This document shows positions 1 through 8,897 of a stretch of DNA of 64,000 bases, piece after piece. Made by a program: the position numbers and the translations under genes. How positions within the stretch are numbered: position 1 is the stretch's first letter; each line of letters starts with the position of its first letter. Source of the stretch: Bradyrhizobium sp. KBS0727 (GTDB lineage Bacteria > Pseudomonadota > Alphaproteobacteria > Rhizobiales > Xanthobacteraceae); the NCBI RefSeq assembly GCF_005937885.2, contig NZ_CP042176.1, positions 1,111,501-1,175,500 on the forward strand, given 5' to 3'. The notes beneath the pieces are model-generated. The model saw nothing but the letters and a program-made list of their open reading frames with translations. It was not told the origin of the DNA and did not search any database.

Positions 1-149
1 CGCGGCCCCGACATGATGGCATCGGCCACGGCGCGCTGGGCGGTCGTCATCTTGTCGAGCGGCATTTCCGCCATCCGTTCACCGGTGAGCGCCATTGCCG
101 AACCGGCAAACAACAGACAGATCGCAGACGCACGCAGGATCGTTTTCAT
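1..149 (-). CDS. Secreted AhpD/carboxymuconolactone decarboxylase-like protein, 5' end only
   Basis: Reading leftward from an ATG at 149, the frame stays open to the window edge and begins MKTILRASAICLLFAGSAMA, a clear signal peptide. It continues with LDKMTTAQRAVADAIMSGPR, which resembles the N-terminus of secreted carboxymuconolactone decarboxylase (AhpD-like) proteins, whose mature part often starts with a 'T-x-x-Q' helix ending in a GPR turn. A GGGAGG ribosome-binding site sits 4-5 bases upstream of the ATG. Only about 50 residues are visible, so the CxxC active site that would settle the family lies outside the window. It diverges from the M20 peptidase gene; the 179 bp between them should hold both promoters. 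Confidence 0.6.
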   Translation of the reverse strand, partial: MKTILRASAICLLFAGSAMALTGERMAEMPLDKMTTAQRAVADAIMSGP

Positions 150-328
150 GAACGGCCTCCCTGATATTCGCCCGATCGGATGCCGGGCTGCACCGCGAAA
201 TTGTTGCATCCCCGGTGATTTTAGCAAGGCCCATTCGGCCCTTCAGTACCACTTCCAGCCGGCGAAGGTTCTCGATAGGTTGGCGGCCGGGACTTGTGAG
301 TGTGATTTGTGAGTGTGAAAGGAAGACC

Positions 329-1714
329 ATGGCGACCAGAGCCGACGCGATTGCGAAAGCGCGCGAACATCTTCATTCCGGCGACTTCATTGCCGAGCTG
401 AACCGCAGGGTCGGGTTCAAGACGCAGAGCCAGGAACCGCTGCCGGGCGATCCGATGCGGGCCTATCTCGTGGAGGGGCTGACACCGGCATTCGCTGAAA
501 TGGGATTTACGACGCGAATCGTGGAATCGCCGATCGGCAAGGGACCTTATCTGCTGGCTGACTATCACGAGGACCCCTCGCTGTTGACCGTGCTCTCCTA
601 TGGCCACGGCGACGTCGTCGGCGGCATGGTTGGCGAATGGCGGGACAATCTCGATCCGTGGCAGACCACAACCAAGGGCGAGCGGGTCTATGGCCGCGGA
701 ACCGCCGACAACAAGGGGCAGCACAGCATCAATATGGCGGCGCTGCGCGCGGTCCGCGAGGCCCGTGGCGGCAAGCTCGGCTTCAACGCCAAGTTCATCA
801 TCGAGACCTCCGAGGAGATCGGCTCGCCGGATCTGGCGCAAGTCTGCAAGTCGCTGCATGAGGAATTGAAGTCCGACCTGTTGCTGGCTTCCGACGGTCC
901 CCGGCTATCGGCGGATCGTCCCACCATTTTCCTGGGCTGCCGTGGCGGCGTCCGCATTCATCTCGACGTGAATCTGCGCGAAGGCGGCAATCACTCCGGC
1001 AATTGGGGCGGGCTGCTCGCCAACCCCGCGACCATCCTCGCCAACGCCATCGCAGCCCTGGTCGATCACAGGGGGCGGATGAAGTTGGATATCATGAAGC
1101 CGCCGCGCATCTCGAACCAGATTCGCTCCGTGCTGGCCGAAGTGGAGGTCAAGCCGACGGCGGATGAGCCGCAGCTCTCCGAGAATTGGGGCGAGGACGA
1201 CCTGTCGGCCGCCGAACGCGTCTATGCCTGGAACACGCTGGAAGTGCTGGCGATGTCGTCGGGCAATATCGAGGAGCCGGCGAATGCAATTCCCGGGCGG
1301 GCGCGCGCGGTCCTGCAGCTTCGCTTCGTGGTCGGCACCGAATATGAAAAGGTCGTCGATGCGGTCAGGGACTATCTGCACGCCAATGGCTTTCCGATGA
1401 TCGAGGTCACCGGGCAGCAGAGGTTCGGCGCGTCGCGAACCGATGTCGATAGCCCCTGGGTGAACTGGGCGGCGAATTCGATCCGCAAGACCACAGGCAA
1501 GGCTCCGGCGATCCTGCCGAACATCGGTGGCTCGCTGCCGAATGGCGTATTCGCCGAAGGGCTTGGCCTGCCAACCATCTGGATCCCCCATTCCTATGCG
1601 GGCTGCTCCCAGCATGCGCCGGACGAGCACATTCTGCTGCCGATCACCGAGGAAGCGCTGGCCATGATGGCCGGGCTGTTCTGGGATCTCGGTGAAATGC
1701 CGCGCAAGTCCTGA
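329..1714 (+). CDS. M20-family metallopeptidase / amidohydrolase
   Basis: Predicted cytosolic zinc hydrolase of the M20 dipeptidase/deacylase family, 461 residues, the usual length. Metal and catalytic motifs are visible: YGHGDVVGG (metal His), YGRGTADNKGQ (bridging Asp) and ETSEEIGSPD (catalytic and metal Glu), followed by the lid domain and the C-terminal half of the catalytic domain. The ATG at 329 is preferred over upstream in-frame starts because AAGGAAG lies just before it and the protein then begins at the conserved N-terminal helix. An MHS transporter and an IclR regulator follow on the same strand, suggesting import and cleavage of an amino-acid conjugate or dipeptide. The substrate cannot be read from the sequence. 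Confidence 0.88.
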   Translation: MATRADAIAKAREHLHSGDFIAELNRRVGFKTQSQEPLPGDPMRAYLVEGLTPAFAEMGFTTRIVESPIGKGPYLLADYHEDPSLLTVLSYGHGDVVGGMVGEWRDNLDPWQTTTKGERVYGRGTADNKGQHSINMAALRAVREARGGKLGFNAKFIIETSEEIGSPDLAQVCKSLHEELKSDLLLASDGPRLSADRPTIFLGCRGGVRIHLDVNLREGGNHSGNWGGLLANPATILANAIAALVDHRGRMKLDIMKPPRISNQIRSVLAEVEVKPTADEPQLSENWGEDDLSAAERVYAWNTLEVLAMSSGNIEEPANAIPGRARAVLQLRFVVGTEYEKVVDAVRDYLHANGFPMIEVTGQQRFGASRTDVDSPWVNWAANSIRKTTGKAPAILPNIGGSLPNGVFAEGLGLPTIWIPHSYAGCSQHAPDEHILLPITEEALAMMAGLFWDLGEMPRKS

Positions 1715-1763
1715 CGGGATACGGCGCGGCGACATGGACACTGGTGGGGAAAGGGTATCGTAG

Positions 1764-3062
1764 ATGGCGTTGTCAGGAACCGAAGTGCGAGACGTAGCGT
1801 ACGCGTCGAAGCAAAAGGACGTTACAAAGCTGATCGTTGCGACCTCGATCGGCAACGCGCTGGAATGGTACGACATCGCCGTCTACGGCTATTTTGCCAT
1901 CTATGTGTCGAAAGCGTTCTTTCCGAACGAGGACCAGACGGCGTCGCTGCTGCTGACATTGGGCACGTTCGGCCTGTCGTATCTGGCGCGCCCGATCGGC
2001 GGAGTTGTGCTCGGCGCCTATGCCGATCGCTTCGGCCGCAAGGCGTCGTTGATGGTTTCCATCGTCATGATGACGTTCGGTACGCTGGCGGTCGGACTGA
2101 TGCCGGGTTACGCGACCATCGGCATTCTCGCGCCGATCGCGGTCATTCTCGCGCGACTGTTGCAGGGCTTTTCCGCCGGAGGCGAGTTCGGCAGCTCGAC
2201 CGCGTTTCTGGTCGAGCACATGCCGCACCGGCGTGGCTTCGTGGCAAGCTGGCAATTCGCCAGTCAGGGACTGAGCGGACTGCTGGCGTCGGGATTTGGC
2301 GTCTGGCTCACCTCGGCCATGACCTCGGCCGATCTGGAATCCTGGGGCTGGCGCATTCCGTTTCTGTTCGGCGTACTGATCGGGCCGATTGGCATTTATA
2401 TCCGGAACAATATCGACGATGCGACGGCGCCGCCCGCGGCCAAGGGCGAGTCCGTCGTTACCAAGGTGTTCGCCGAGCAGAAGCTTCGGGTGTTGCTGGG
2501 TATAGGCGCCATCGCGGTGACGACCTCGGTCAACTACCTCATCGTCTACATGCCGACCTACGTGGTCAAAACGCTCAAGCTGCCGCCGTCGGTGGGTTTC
2601 CAGGCGGCGCTGGCCGCCGGCATCGCGGTCACCGTGCTGCCGCCGATCGCCGGAATTATCTCGGACCGGATCGGGCGCACCACCCACATGATCGCATTCT
2701 GTCTGCTGTTGCTGGTATCGGCCTTTCCGGCCTTCCTGATACTGACGCGGACGCCGACGCCGATGGTGATCATCCTGGTCGTGCTTTGCCTCGGCGCCAT
2801 GAAGGCGCTCTACTTCGGGCCGCTCGCGGCGCTGATGTCCGAACTGTTCCCGCCGATGACGCGCGGCACCGGGCTTGGCCTGAGCTACAATATCGGGGTC
2901 ACGGTATTCGGCGGCATGTCGCCGGTGACCATGGCCTGGATGGGGAGCTTTGCCTTTTTCGGCAATCTCGCACCCGGATATTACATCACCCTTTGCGGCA
3001 TCGTCAGCCTCTGCGCGCTGGTCACGATCCGGCGAACGTCGGCGGACGACGGGTTCGCCTAG
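1764..3062 (+). CDS. MFS transporter, metabolite:H+ symporter (MHS) type
   Basis: A 432-residue integral membrane protein with about twelve hydrophobic segments. The N-terminus carries the MHS signature SIGNALEWYDIAVYGYF and the loop-2 motif ADRFGRKASL, a variant of the MFS GxxxDRxGRR motif; both are typical of the ShiA/ProP/KgtP group that imports organic acids, betaines or shikimate with protons. It lies 49 bp after the M20 peptidase with GGGGAAAGGG before its ATG, so the two are probably co-transcribed. A plausible role is import of the peptidase's substrate, but this is inference from position only. Confidence 0.88.
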   Translation: MALSGTEVRDVAYASKQKDVTKLIVATSIGNALEWYDIAVYGYFAIYVSKAFFPNEDQTASLLLTLGTFGLSYLARPIGGVVLGAYADRFGRKASLMVSIVMMTFGTLAVGLMPGYATIGILAPIAVILARLLQGFSAGGEFGSSTAFLVEHMPHRRGFVASWQFASQGLSGLLASGFGVWLTSAMTSADLESWGWRIPFLFGVLIGPIGIYIRNNIDDATAPPAAKGESVVTKVFAEQKLRVLLGIGAIAVTTSVNYLIVYMPTYVVKTLKLPPSVGFQAALAAGIAVTVLPPIAGIISDRIGRTTHMIAFCLLLLVSAFPAFLILTRTPTPMVIILVVLCLGAMKALYFGPLAALMSELFPPMTRGTGLGLSYNIGVTVFGGMSPVTMAWMGSFAFFGNLAPGYYITLCGIVSLCALVTIRRTSADDGFA

Positions 3063-3199
3063 CGGAATAGTATTTCCACGTCGGAGAAAAGCCTCGAAAT
3101 TCGAGCAGTTATCCTGCAAGGAAAGGTCTGTCAGACGAAATAATGCCTGTCACTAGCGCTTCGCTCGCTCTAGGATCGGGGCAAAGCGGAGACCAGACG

Positions 3200-4033
3200 A
3201 TGGCGGCGACGCCCAAAAGAAAGTCGGCGCCGTCCGTGGTCGGTCAGGCCGACAAGTTCAACGCCATCCAGAAGGTCTGCGCGATCCTGCGCGTGCTGGC
3301 GCAGAACTCGCCGCTGCGGCTGACCGAGATTGCCGACGCCACCTCGCTGAACAAGGCGACGACGTTGCGTATTCTGGGCTCGCTGATCGACGAGGGCTTC
3401 GTCAGCCGTGTCGCCGGTGCGAAAACCTATGAACTCGGCCAGGAAGCGCGGGTGATGGCGATCAGCGCGCGCCGCACCGTCGATATCGCCGAACTGGCGC
3501 AGCCGAGCCTGCTGCGGCTGTCGGAGAGATCCGCCGACACCGCCTTGTTATCGGTTCGCAGCGGCGTCGAGGCATTGTATCTGGCGCGCTCGGTCGGCAG
3601 CCATCCGCTGCAGCCGAATTACCTGCAGATCGGCAGTCGTCGGCCGCTCGGCGTCGGCGCCGGCAGCCTCGCGCTGATGGTATGGCTGCCGGATGCCGAG
3701 ATCGAAGCGATCATCGAAGTGTTGACGCCTCGCCTGGCGAAGTCGCCGCGCATCACGCCGAAATATCTGCGCGAACGGATCGTTGCCGCACGCAAGCACG
3801 GCCACACCTTGCTGCTCGATGCCGCCTATCCCGGCATGGGCGGCGTCGGCGTGCCCGTCCGCGACGACGCCGGGCAGGTGGTCGCGGCCCTGAGCATCGG
3901 CGCTTCCAGCGATCGCATCCGGCGGCGCGAGAGCGAACTCGCCGAGATGCTGAAAAAGGAAGTGCAGATCCTGACGCGGGCGATGGCGCAGCCGGCCAAG
4001 CCGGGCACGCTGAAGGCGATCAAGGCGGGATAG
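3200..4033 (+). CDS. IclR-family transcriptional regulator
   Basis: A 277-residue regulator. An N-terminal winged helix-turn-helix occupies about residues 20-75 (LRLTEIADATSLNKATTLRI is the recognition region), followed by the IclR effector-binding domain, with the conserved PLGVGAGSLALM segment and a late PVRDDAGQVVAALSIGA strand. The start at 3200 is chosen over 3143 because a GGAGA site precedes it and the residues between the two starts look non-homologous. IclR proteins usually control an adjacent catabolic unit; candidates are the peptidase-transporter pair upstream or the hydrolase and ABC genes downstream. Confidence 0.88.
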   Translation: MAATPKRKSAPSVVGQADKFNAIQKVCAILRVLAQNSPLRLTEIADATSLNKATTLRILGSLIDEGFVSRVAGAKTYELGQEARVMAISARRTVDIAELAQPSLLRLSERSADTALLSVRSGVEALYLARSVGSHPLQPNYLQIGSRRPLGVGAGSLALMVWLPDAEIEAIIEVLTPRLAKSPRITPKYLRERIVAARKHGHTLLLDAAYPGMGGVGVPVRDDAGQVVAALSIGASSDRIRRRESELAEMLKKEVQILTRAMAQPAKPGTLKAIKAG

Positions 4034-4162
4034 GGGCAGAGACAGGATGCTGTTGAAGCAATAATCAAGGCCGCCTAAAGGTCGCGGGTCCTTGCGATAT
4101 CAGGAGCGTCGGGCCATCCTATGCCGGCCACTGCCGGCATCGCGGGACACGCCCTGGAGCGC

Positions 4163-4579
4163 ATGATTTCAGTTACGACCGCCACCGACGCCGCTGTCAT
4201 TCAGGCGTTCGCCGGAATTCCGGCCCTTCTCGACCAGACGCCGGCGCTGATCGCGCGCGGCCGTTTCCTCGATTGCGAATGTCTGCTCGGGCCGATCGGC
4301 CACCCCTTTCACGTCTCGATCCGTCAGGGACGGATCGTCGACCTGACACCGGCGCCGGTCTTGATGCGGTCGTGGCGATTTTCCTATCGCGCCTCGGCCG
4401 CGGCCTGGGCCGAATATTGGCAGGCGGCGCCGCGGCCGGGCTTCCATGATCTGTTGGCGCTGACCAAAAGAGGCGAAGCGGTGCTGGAAGGCGACCTGCA
4501 TCCCTTCATTGCCAACCTGCAGTATTTTAAGGATGTGCTGGCGTTGCCGCGGCAGAACTTCGTCATGGTGGCGTCATGA
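4163..4579 (+). CDS. Small hypothetical protein, possibly SCP2-like, coupled to hydrolase
   Basis: A 138-residue protein with no clear catalytic motif. The middle and C-terminal parts (FSYRASAAAWAEYWQAAPRP, then a GDLHPFIANLQYF stretch) resemble the layout of SCP2/sterol-carrier-like domains, in which a small beta sheet with helices binds hydrophobic ligands; this is a weak family guess. Its stop overlaps the next start as ATGA (4576-4579), so translation is probably coupled to the alpha/beta hydrolase. The ATG at 4163 has GGAG close upstream; the ATG at 4121 is possible and adds 14 residues. Confidence 0.6.
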   Translation: MISVTTATDAAVIQAFAGIPALLDQTPALIARGRFLDCECLLGPIGHPFHVSIRQGRIVDLTPAPVLMRSWRFSYRASAAAWAEYWQAAPRPGFHDLLALTKRGEAVLEGDLHPFIANLQYFKDVLALPRQNFVMVAS

Positions 4580-5430
4580 ACGGCGATATCGAGACGTTGG
4601 TCGGCCGTTACGTTCACGTCGATATCGACGGCGAGATGCACCGCATCTATTTCGAGGAAAATGGCGCCGGCATTCCGCTGGTGTGTCTGCACACCGCGGG
4701 CGCCGACGGAAGGCAGTGGCGGCATCTGCTTGGCGATGAAGCGTTCGCGAAAAATTTCCGCATCATCGCCTTCGACATGCCCTGGCACGGCAAATCCAAT
4801 CCGCCGGCGAACTGGGACGGTTCGGAATATCAGCTCACCACGGCGCGCTATACGCAGACGATCCGTGCCTTCTGCCAGGCGCTGAAACTCGACAGGCCGG
4901 TCGTGATGGGGTGCTCGATCGGCGGCCGCATCGTTCTCAACCTGGCGATCGATTATGCCGCGGAATTCCGTGCGCTGATCGGGCTCGAGGCCGCCGACTT
5001 CCAGGCGCCGTGGTACGACACCGCGTGGCTCAATCGCCCGGACGTCCATGGCGGCGAAGTCTGCGCCGCGCTGGTATCCGGCCTGATCGCGCCGCAAAGC
5101 CCGGCCGCTTCGCGGACAGAGACGCTGTGGGCCTACAAACAGGGCGGTCCCGGCGTCTTCAAGGGCGACCTCTATTTCTACCGGGTCGACGGCGACCTGC
5201 GCGGCCGGGTGGCGCAGATCGATACTAAAGTATGCCCGCTGTTTCTGCTCACCGGCGAGTATGATTTCTCCTGCACGCCGGAAGATACCAAACGGACCGC
5301 CGCCGCGATATCAGGCGCCAGTGTCACCATCATGGAGCAGCTCGGCCATTTTCCAATGAGCGAAAATCCCGATCAGTTTCGCCGCTACATCTCGCCGGTG
5401 CTCGGCGAGATTCTCAAGCAATCGACGTAA
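4576..5430 (+). CDS. Alpha/beta-fold hydrolase
   Basis: A 284-residue cytosolic alpha/beta hydrolase. The nucleophile elbow is MGCSIGGR with Ser near residue 114. The oxyanion region is HTAGADGRQW, a DMPWHGKS segment follows the second strand, the acid is probably the Asp in LLTGEYDFS, and the catalytic His is in QLGHFPMSENP. The full triad is therefore present. Its start overlaps the stop of the small protein before it, and 20 bp separate it from the amino-acid transporter genes. Ester or amide hydrolysis of a transported compound is likely; the specific substrate is unknown. Confidence 0.85.
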   Translation: MNGDIETLVGRYVHVDIDGEMHRIYFEENGAGIPLVCLHTAGADGRQWRHLLGDEAFAKNFRIIAFDMPWHGKSNPPANWDGSEYQLTTARYTQTIRAFCQALKLDRPVVMGCSIGGRIVLNLAIDYAAEFRALIGLEAADFQAPWYDTAWLNRPDVHGGEVCAALVSGLIAPQSPAASRTETLWAYKQGGPGVFKGDLYFYRVDGDLRGRVAQIDTKVCPLFLLTGEYDFSCTPEDTKRTAAAISGASVTIMEQLGHFPMSENPDQFRRYISPVLGEILKQST

Positions 5431-5450
5431 CCCAGACGAGGAGTACAGGT

Positions 5451-6362
5451 ATGAAACGCTCGACTATCATCGGCTTGTCGTTCACCGCCGCGCTTTGCGC
5501 AGGCCAGGCGCGAGCCGAGGACCTGACGGGGACGCTGAAGAACATCAAGGAAACCGGCGCCATCACGCTCGGCTTCCGCGACTCCTCGATCCCGTTCTCC
5601 TATCTGGACGACAGCCAGAAGCCGATCGGCTATGCCATGGACATCTGCTACAAGATCGTCGATGCCGTGAAGAAGGAACTCAAGCTCGACAAGCTCGAGG
5701 TCAAGCTCAATCCGGTGACGTCGTCGACCCGCATTCCGCTGCTCGCCAACGGCACGATCGATCTCGAATGCGGCTCGACCACCAACAATACCGAGCGCCA
5801 GAAGCAGATCGCCTACACCAACACCCACTTCCTGACCGCAAGCCGCTACGTCACCAAGAAGGCGAGCAAGATCAATTCGATCGACGATCTCAAGGGCAAG
5901 ACGGTGGTCTCGACCGCGGGCACCACCAATATCAAGCAGCTCACCGAAGCCAACGCCGCGCGCAATCTCAACGTCAACATCATTCCGGCCAAGGATCACG
6001 CCGAGGCCTTCCTGATGGTCGAGACCGACCGCGCGGTCGCCTTCGTGATGGACGACATCCTGCTGGCGAGCCTTGCCGCCGGATCGAAGACGCCGGATGA
6101 CTACGTCATCTCCAAGGATGCGTTCTCCAAGCCCGAGCCCTACGGCATCATGCTGCGCAAGGACGACCCGGCCTTCAAGAAGGTGGTCGATGCAGCGACT
6201 GCCGCACTCTATACCGGCGGCGAGGGCCAGAAGATCTACGACAAATGGTTCACGCAGAAGGTTCCGCCGAAGGGGCTGAACCTCAATGTGCCGATCGGCA
6301 CCGAACTGAAGAACGAATTCGCCAAGCCCTCGGACTCGCCGGATCCGGATTCCTATAAGTAG
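5451..6362 (+). CDS. gltI: Glutamate/aspartate-type ABC transporter substrate-binding protein
   Basis: A periplasmic family 3 solute-binding protein of 303 residues, with a Sec signal peptide ending near AGQARA. The mature protein carries motifs typical of GltI: LGFRDSSIPFSYLD, the loop RIPLLANGTIDLECGSTTNN, and the domain-crossing segment with TAGTTNIKQL. GAGGAG precedes its ATG. It heads a four-gene set with two permeases and an ATPase, and a strong hairpin follows its stop codon. Glutamate/aspartate preference is inferred from family resemblance; a glutamine-, amide- or D-amino-acid-binding variant would look similar. Confidence 0.88.
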   Translation: MKRSTIIGLSFTAALCAGQARAEDLTGTLKNIKETGAITLGFRDSSIPFSYLDDSQKPIGYAMDICYKIVDAVKKELKLDKLEVKLNPVTSSTRIPLLANGTIDLECGSTTNNTERQKQIAYTNTHFLTASRYVTKKASKINSIDDLKGKTVVSTAGTTNIKQLTEANAARNLNVNIIPAKDHAEAFLMVETDRAVAFVMDDILLASLAAGSKTPDDYVISKDAFSKPEPYGIMLRKDDPAFKKVVDAATAALYTGGEGQKIYDKWFTQKVPPKGLNLNVPIGTELKNEFAKPSDSPDPDSYK

Positions 6363-6370
6363 ATCCAGAC

Positions 6371-6425
6371 CCCTCCTGGCGAGGAGGCGCTTCAAGTCCC
6401 GGCCATTCCCGCAAGGAATGGCCGG
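6371..6425 (+). terminator. Intercistronic hairpins after the binding-protein gene
   Basis: Two stem-loops lie between gltI and gltJ. The first is CCTCC/GGAGG (6371-6386). The second has a perfect 11-bp stem, CCGGCCATTCC (6399-6409) paired with GGAATGGCCGG (6415-6425), with a 5-base loop and no long T-run after it. This is the usual arrangement for a partial terminator or 3' mRNA-stabilising structure that raises binding-protein output relative to the permeases. Confidence 0.65.
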
Positions 6426-6508
6426 AAGTTTGCATGGACGTTGCTCGCATAAACGCTAATCTCACAAGCGTTGGCGCTTTATGTCGGCAGCGCTTCGCGG
6501 GGGCGAAA

Positions 6509-7240
6509 GTGAACTATCACTGGAACTGGCGCATTTTCTGGGAGCCGTCGCCAAACGGCACCGGCAACTATCTCGACATGCTGCTGTCCGGGCTGGTGCT
6601 GACGATCAAGACGGCGCTGCTGGCCTGGATCATCGCGCTGGTGATCGGGACGATCATCGGCGTGATGCGTACGCTGCCGTCGAAGACCGCGTCGACGATC
6701 GCCTTCTGCTACGTCGAGTTCTTCCGCAACATTCCGTTGCTGGTGCAGCTGTTCCTGTGGTTCTTCGTGCTGCCGGAACTGCTGCCGCGCACCGCGGGAT
6801 TGTGGCTGAAGCAAATGCCCAACGCGCCGTTCTGGACGGCGGCGGTCGGCATCGGCCTGTTCATGTCGGTGCGCGTGGCCGAACAGCTCCGCGCCGGCAT
6901 CGGTTCGTTGCCGCGCGGGCAGAAGATGGCCGCGACCGCGCTGGGCCTTACAACGACGCAAGCCTATCGCTACGTGCTGCTGCCGATCGCTTTCCGCGTT
7001 ATCCTGCCGCCGCTGACGTCCGAATTTCTCAACACCATCAAGAACACGTCGGTTGCCATTACCATCGGACTGATCGAACTGACCGGCGAAGCCCGCGCCA
7101 TGCAGGAATTCTCGTTCCAGGTGTTCGAAGCCTTCACGGCCGCGACGGTGTTGTATCTTCTCATCAACATTGTCGTCGTGACCGCCATGCGCTTTCTCGA
7201 GCGCCGGGTAGCCATTCCCGGCTACATCTCCGGGAAGTGA
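6509..7240 (+). CDS. gltJ: Amino-acid ABC transporter permease, GltJ-like
   Basis: An inner-membrane permease of the HisMQ/GltJ type. The N-terminus VNYHWNWRIFWEPSP matches the conserved start of GltJ proteins, so the GTG at 6509 is preferred over the upstream ATG at 6434, which would add 25 unlikely residues overlapping the hairpin region. About five membrane segments are visible. The coupling loop includes RAGIGSLPRGQKMAATALGL, the EAA-type motif that contacts the ATPase. It is followed 10 bp later by the second permease. Confidence 0.87.
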   Translation: MNYHWNWRIFWEPSPNGTGNYLDMLLSGLVLTIKTALLAWIIALVIGTIIGVMRTLPSKTASTIAFCYVEFFRNIPLLVQLFLWFFVLPELLPRTAGLWLKQMPNAPFWTAAVGIGLFMSVRVAEQLRAGIGSLPRGQKMAATALGLTTTQAYRYVLLPIAFRVILPPLTSEFLNTIKNTSVAITIGLIELTGEARAMQEFSFQVFEAFTAATVLYLLINIVVVTAMRFLERRVAIPGYISGK

Positions 7241-7250
7241 AGGTCACCTG

Positions 7251-7943
7251 ATGTTCAGCACCTTTGATTTCGACGTCATCCGCCGGTCGCTGGGATACCT
7301 GTTTCTCGACGGCATGACGTTCACGCTGACGCTCACGGCGCTTTCTGCGGCCGGCGGCCTGGTGTTCGGCACCTTGATCGCGCTGATGCGATTGTCCGGC
7401 TTCAAATTGCTCGGCCGCATCGCGGGCCTTTATGTCGATCTGATGCGCTCGCTGCCGCTAGTGCTGGTCATCTTCTGGTTCTACTTCCTGGTACCTTATA
7501 TAGGGCAATGGCTGACGGGCGCGTCGCGGCCGATACGCGTCGGCGCGTTCGCGTCGTCGCTCATCACCTTCATTCTGTTCGAGGCGGCGTATTTCTCCGA
7601 GATCATGCGCGCCGGCATTCAGTCGATCTCCAAGGGGCAGCCGGCGGCCGCCAATGCGCTCGGCCTGACCTACAGCCAGACCATGCGCTATATCGTGCTG
7701 CCGCAGGCGTTCCGGAACATGCTGCCGGTGCTGCTGACGCAGACCATCGTGCTGTTCCAGGACACTTCGCTGGTCTACGTGCTGTCGATCCCGGACTTTC
7801 TCGGCGCCGCCAGCAAAGTGGCGCAGCGCGACGGCCGGTTGGTTGAAATGTATCTGTTCGCCGCTGCGGTCTATTTCGCGATTTCCAGTCTCGCATCCTA
7901 CGGCGTCCGCCGCCTGCAGGCACGCATTGCCATTGTCCGGTAA
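7251..7943 (+). CDS. gltK: Amino-acid ABC transporter permease, GltK-like
   Basis: A 230-residue permease paired with GltJ. It has about five transmembrane helices, a DLMRSLPLVLVIFWFYFLVP segment near the second helix, and the EAA loop RAGIQSISKGQPAAANALGL. The C-terminal helix ends in a short basic tail. The spacing to its neighbours (10 and 9 bp) indicates one operon. The two permeases are expected to form a heterodimer. Confidence 0.88.
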   Translation: MFSTFDFDVIRRSLGYLFLDGMTFTLTLTALSAAGGLVFGTLIALMRLSGFKLLGRIAGLYVDLMRSLPLVLVIFWFYFLVPYIGQWLTGASRPIRVGAFASSLITFILFEAAYFSEIMRAGIQSISKGQPAAANALGLTYSQTMRYIVLPQAFRNMLPVLLTQTIVLFQDTSLVYVLSIPDFLGAASKVAQRDGRLVEMYLFAAAVYFAISSLASYGVRRLQARIAIVR

Positions 7944-7952
7944 AGGCTCAGC

Positions 7953-8684
7953 ATGATCGAAATCAGCCACGTCAATAAATGGTACGGCACGGTCTTCCAG
8001 GCGCTCAAGGACTGCACCACCAGCGTCGCCAAAGGCGAGGTGGTGGTGGTGTGCGGTCCCTCGGGCTCGGGAAAATCGACGCTGATCAAATGCGTCAACG
8101 CGCTGGAGCCGTTTCAGGAAGGCGAGATCATCCTCGACGGCATCAAGGTCAAAGATCCCAAAACCGACCTGCCGAAACTGCGCGCCCGGGTCGGCATGGT
8201 GTTTCAGCACTTCGAGCTGTTTCCGCATCTGCGGATCATCGAAAACCTGTGCCTGGCGCAGGAGAAGGTGCTGGGCCGCTCGCACGCCGAGGCGATGGCC
8301 AAAGCTGAAAAGCTGCTCGACCGGGTCGGCCTGAAGGCGCATGCCAGCAAATATCCGGCCGAACTGTCCGGCGGTCAGCAGCAGCGCGTGGCGATTGCGC
8401 GGGCGCTCGCGATGGACCCGATCGCGATGCTGTTCGACGAGCCGACCTCGGCGCTCGATCCCGAAATGATCTCGGAGGTACTCGACGTCATGGTCGATCT
8501 TGCCCGCGAGGGCATGACCATGATGGTGGTGACCCATGAAATGGGCTTTGCCAGCAAGGTCGCACACCGGGTGATCTTCATGGACCAGGGCGAAATCGTC
8601 GAGGACGCGCTGAAGACCGATTTCTTCGGCAGCCCCCGCAGCGACCGTGCGCAGAAATTTCTGTCGAAGATATTGTCGCATTGA
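7953..8684 (+). CDS. gltL: Amino-acid ABC transporter ATP-binding protein, GltL-like
   Basis: A 243-residue ATPase with all motifs intact: Walker [10 protein letters not shown] (about residues 37-45), Q-loop in [12 protein letters not shown], signature LSGGQQQRV, Walker [15 protein letters not shown] and switch His in VVTHEMGF. It is close to GlnQ/GltL proteins of the polar amino-acid uptake family. It is the last gene of the transporter operon; a palindromic repeat element begins 17 bp after its stop. Confidence 0.9.
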   Translation: MIEISHVNKWYGTVFQALKDCTTSVAKGEVVVVCGPSGSGKSTLIKCVNALEPFQEGEIILDGIKVKDPKTDLPKLRARVGMVFQHFELFPHLRIIENLCLAQEKVLGRSHAEAMAKAEKLLDRVGLKAHASKYPAELSGGQQQRVAIARALAMDPIAMLFDEPTSALDPEMISEVLDVMVDLAREGMTMMVVTHEMGFASKVAHRVIFMDQGEIVEDALKTDFFGSPRSDRAQKFLSKILSH

Positions 8685-8701
8685 GGCGCGCCGCCCATTC
8701 A

Positions 8702-8787
8702 CGTCATTGCGAGCGAAGCGAAGCAATCCATCGTTCCCTACAAAGAAAGAATGGATTGCTTCGTCCGCTTCGCTCCTCGCAATGACG
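8702..8787. repeat. Intergenic palindromic repeat (REP-like)
   Basis: The left arm begins CGTCATTGCGAGCGAAGCGA and the right arm is its near-perfect reverse complement, with a 20-22 bp loop. The right arm carries a few extra bases (TCGTCCGCTTCGCTCC). This form of element is widely scattered in Bradyrhizobium and Rhodopseudomonas intergenic DNA, from general knowledge. Here it sits between the ABC operon and the aminotransferase gene and could serve as a transcription boundary. Confidence 0.75.
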
Positions 8788-8897
8788 GGGGAGGCATTTC
8801 GGGACGCCCGGCATGACATCGCCAGGGTTCCTACCCCTTAACAAATTGCGTATAAGGTCCGCCGCAACCGCTTCGCAGGCCCGACAGGAGAACCCGC

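Noticed and set aside
1773..3119. A 448-codon minus-strand frame opposite the MHS transporter
   Set aside because: Hydrophilic Arg/Asp/Gln-rich composition expected for the reverse of a membrane-protein gene.
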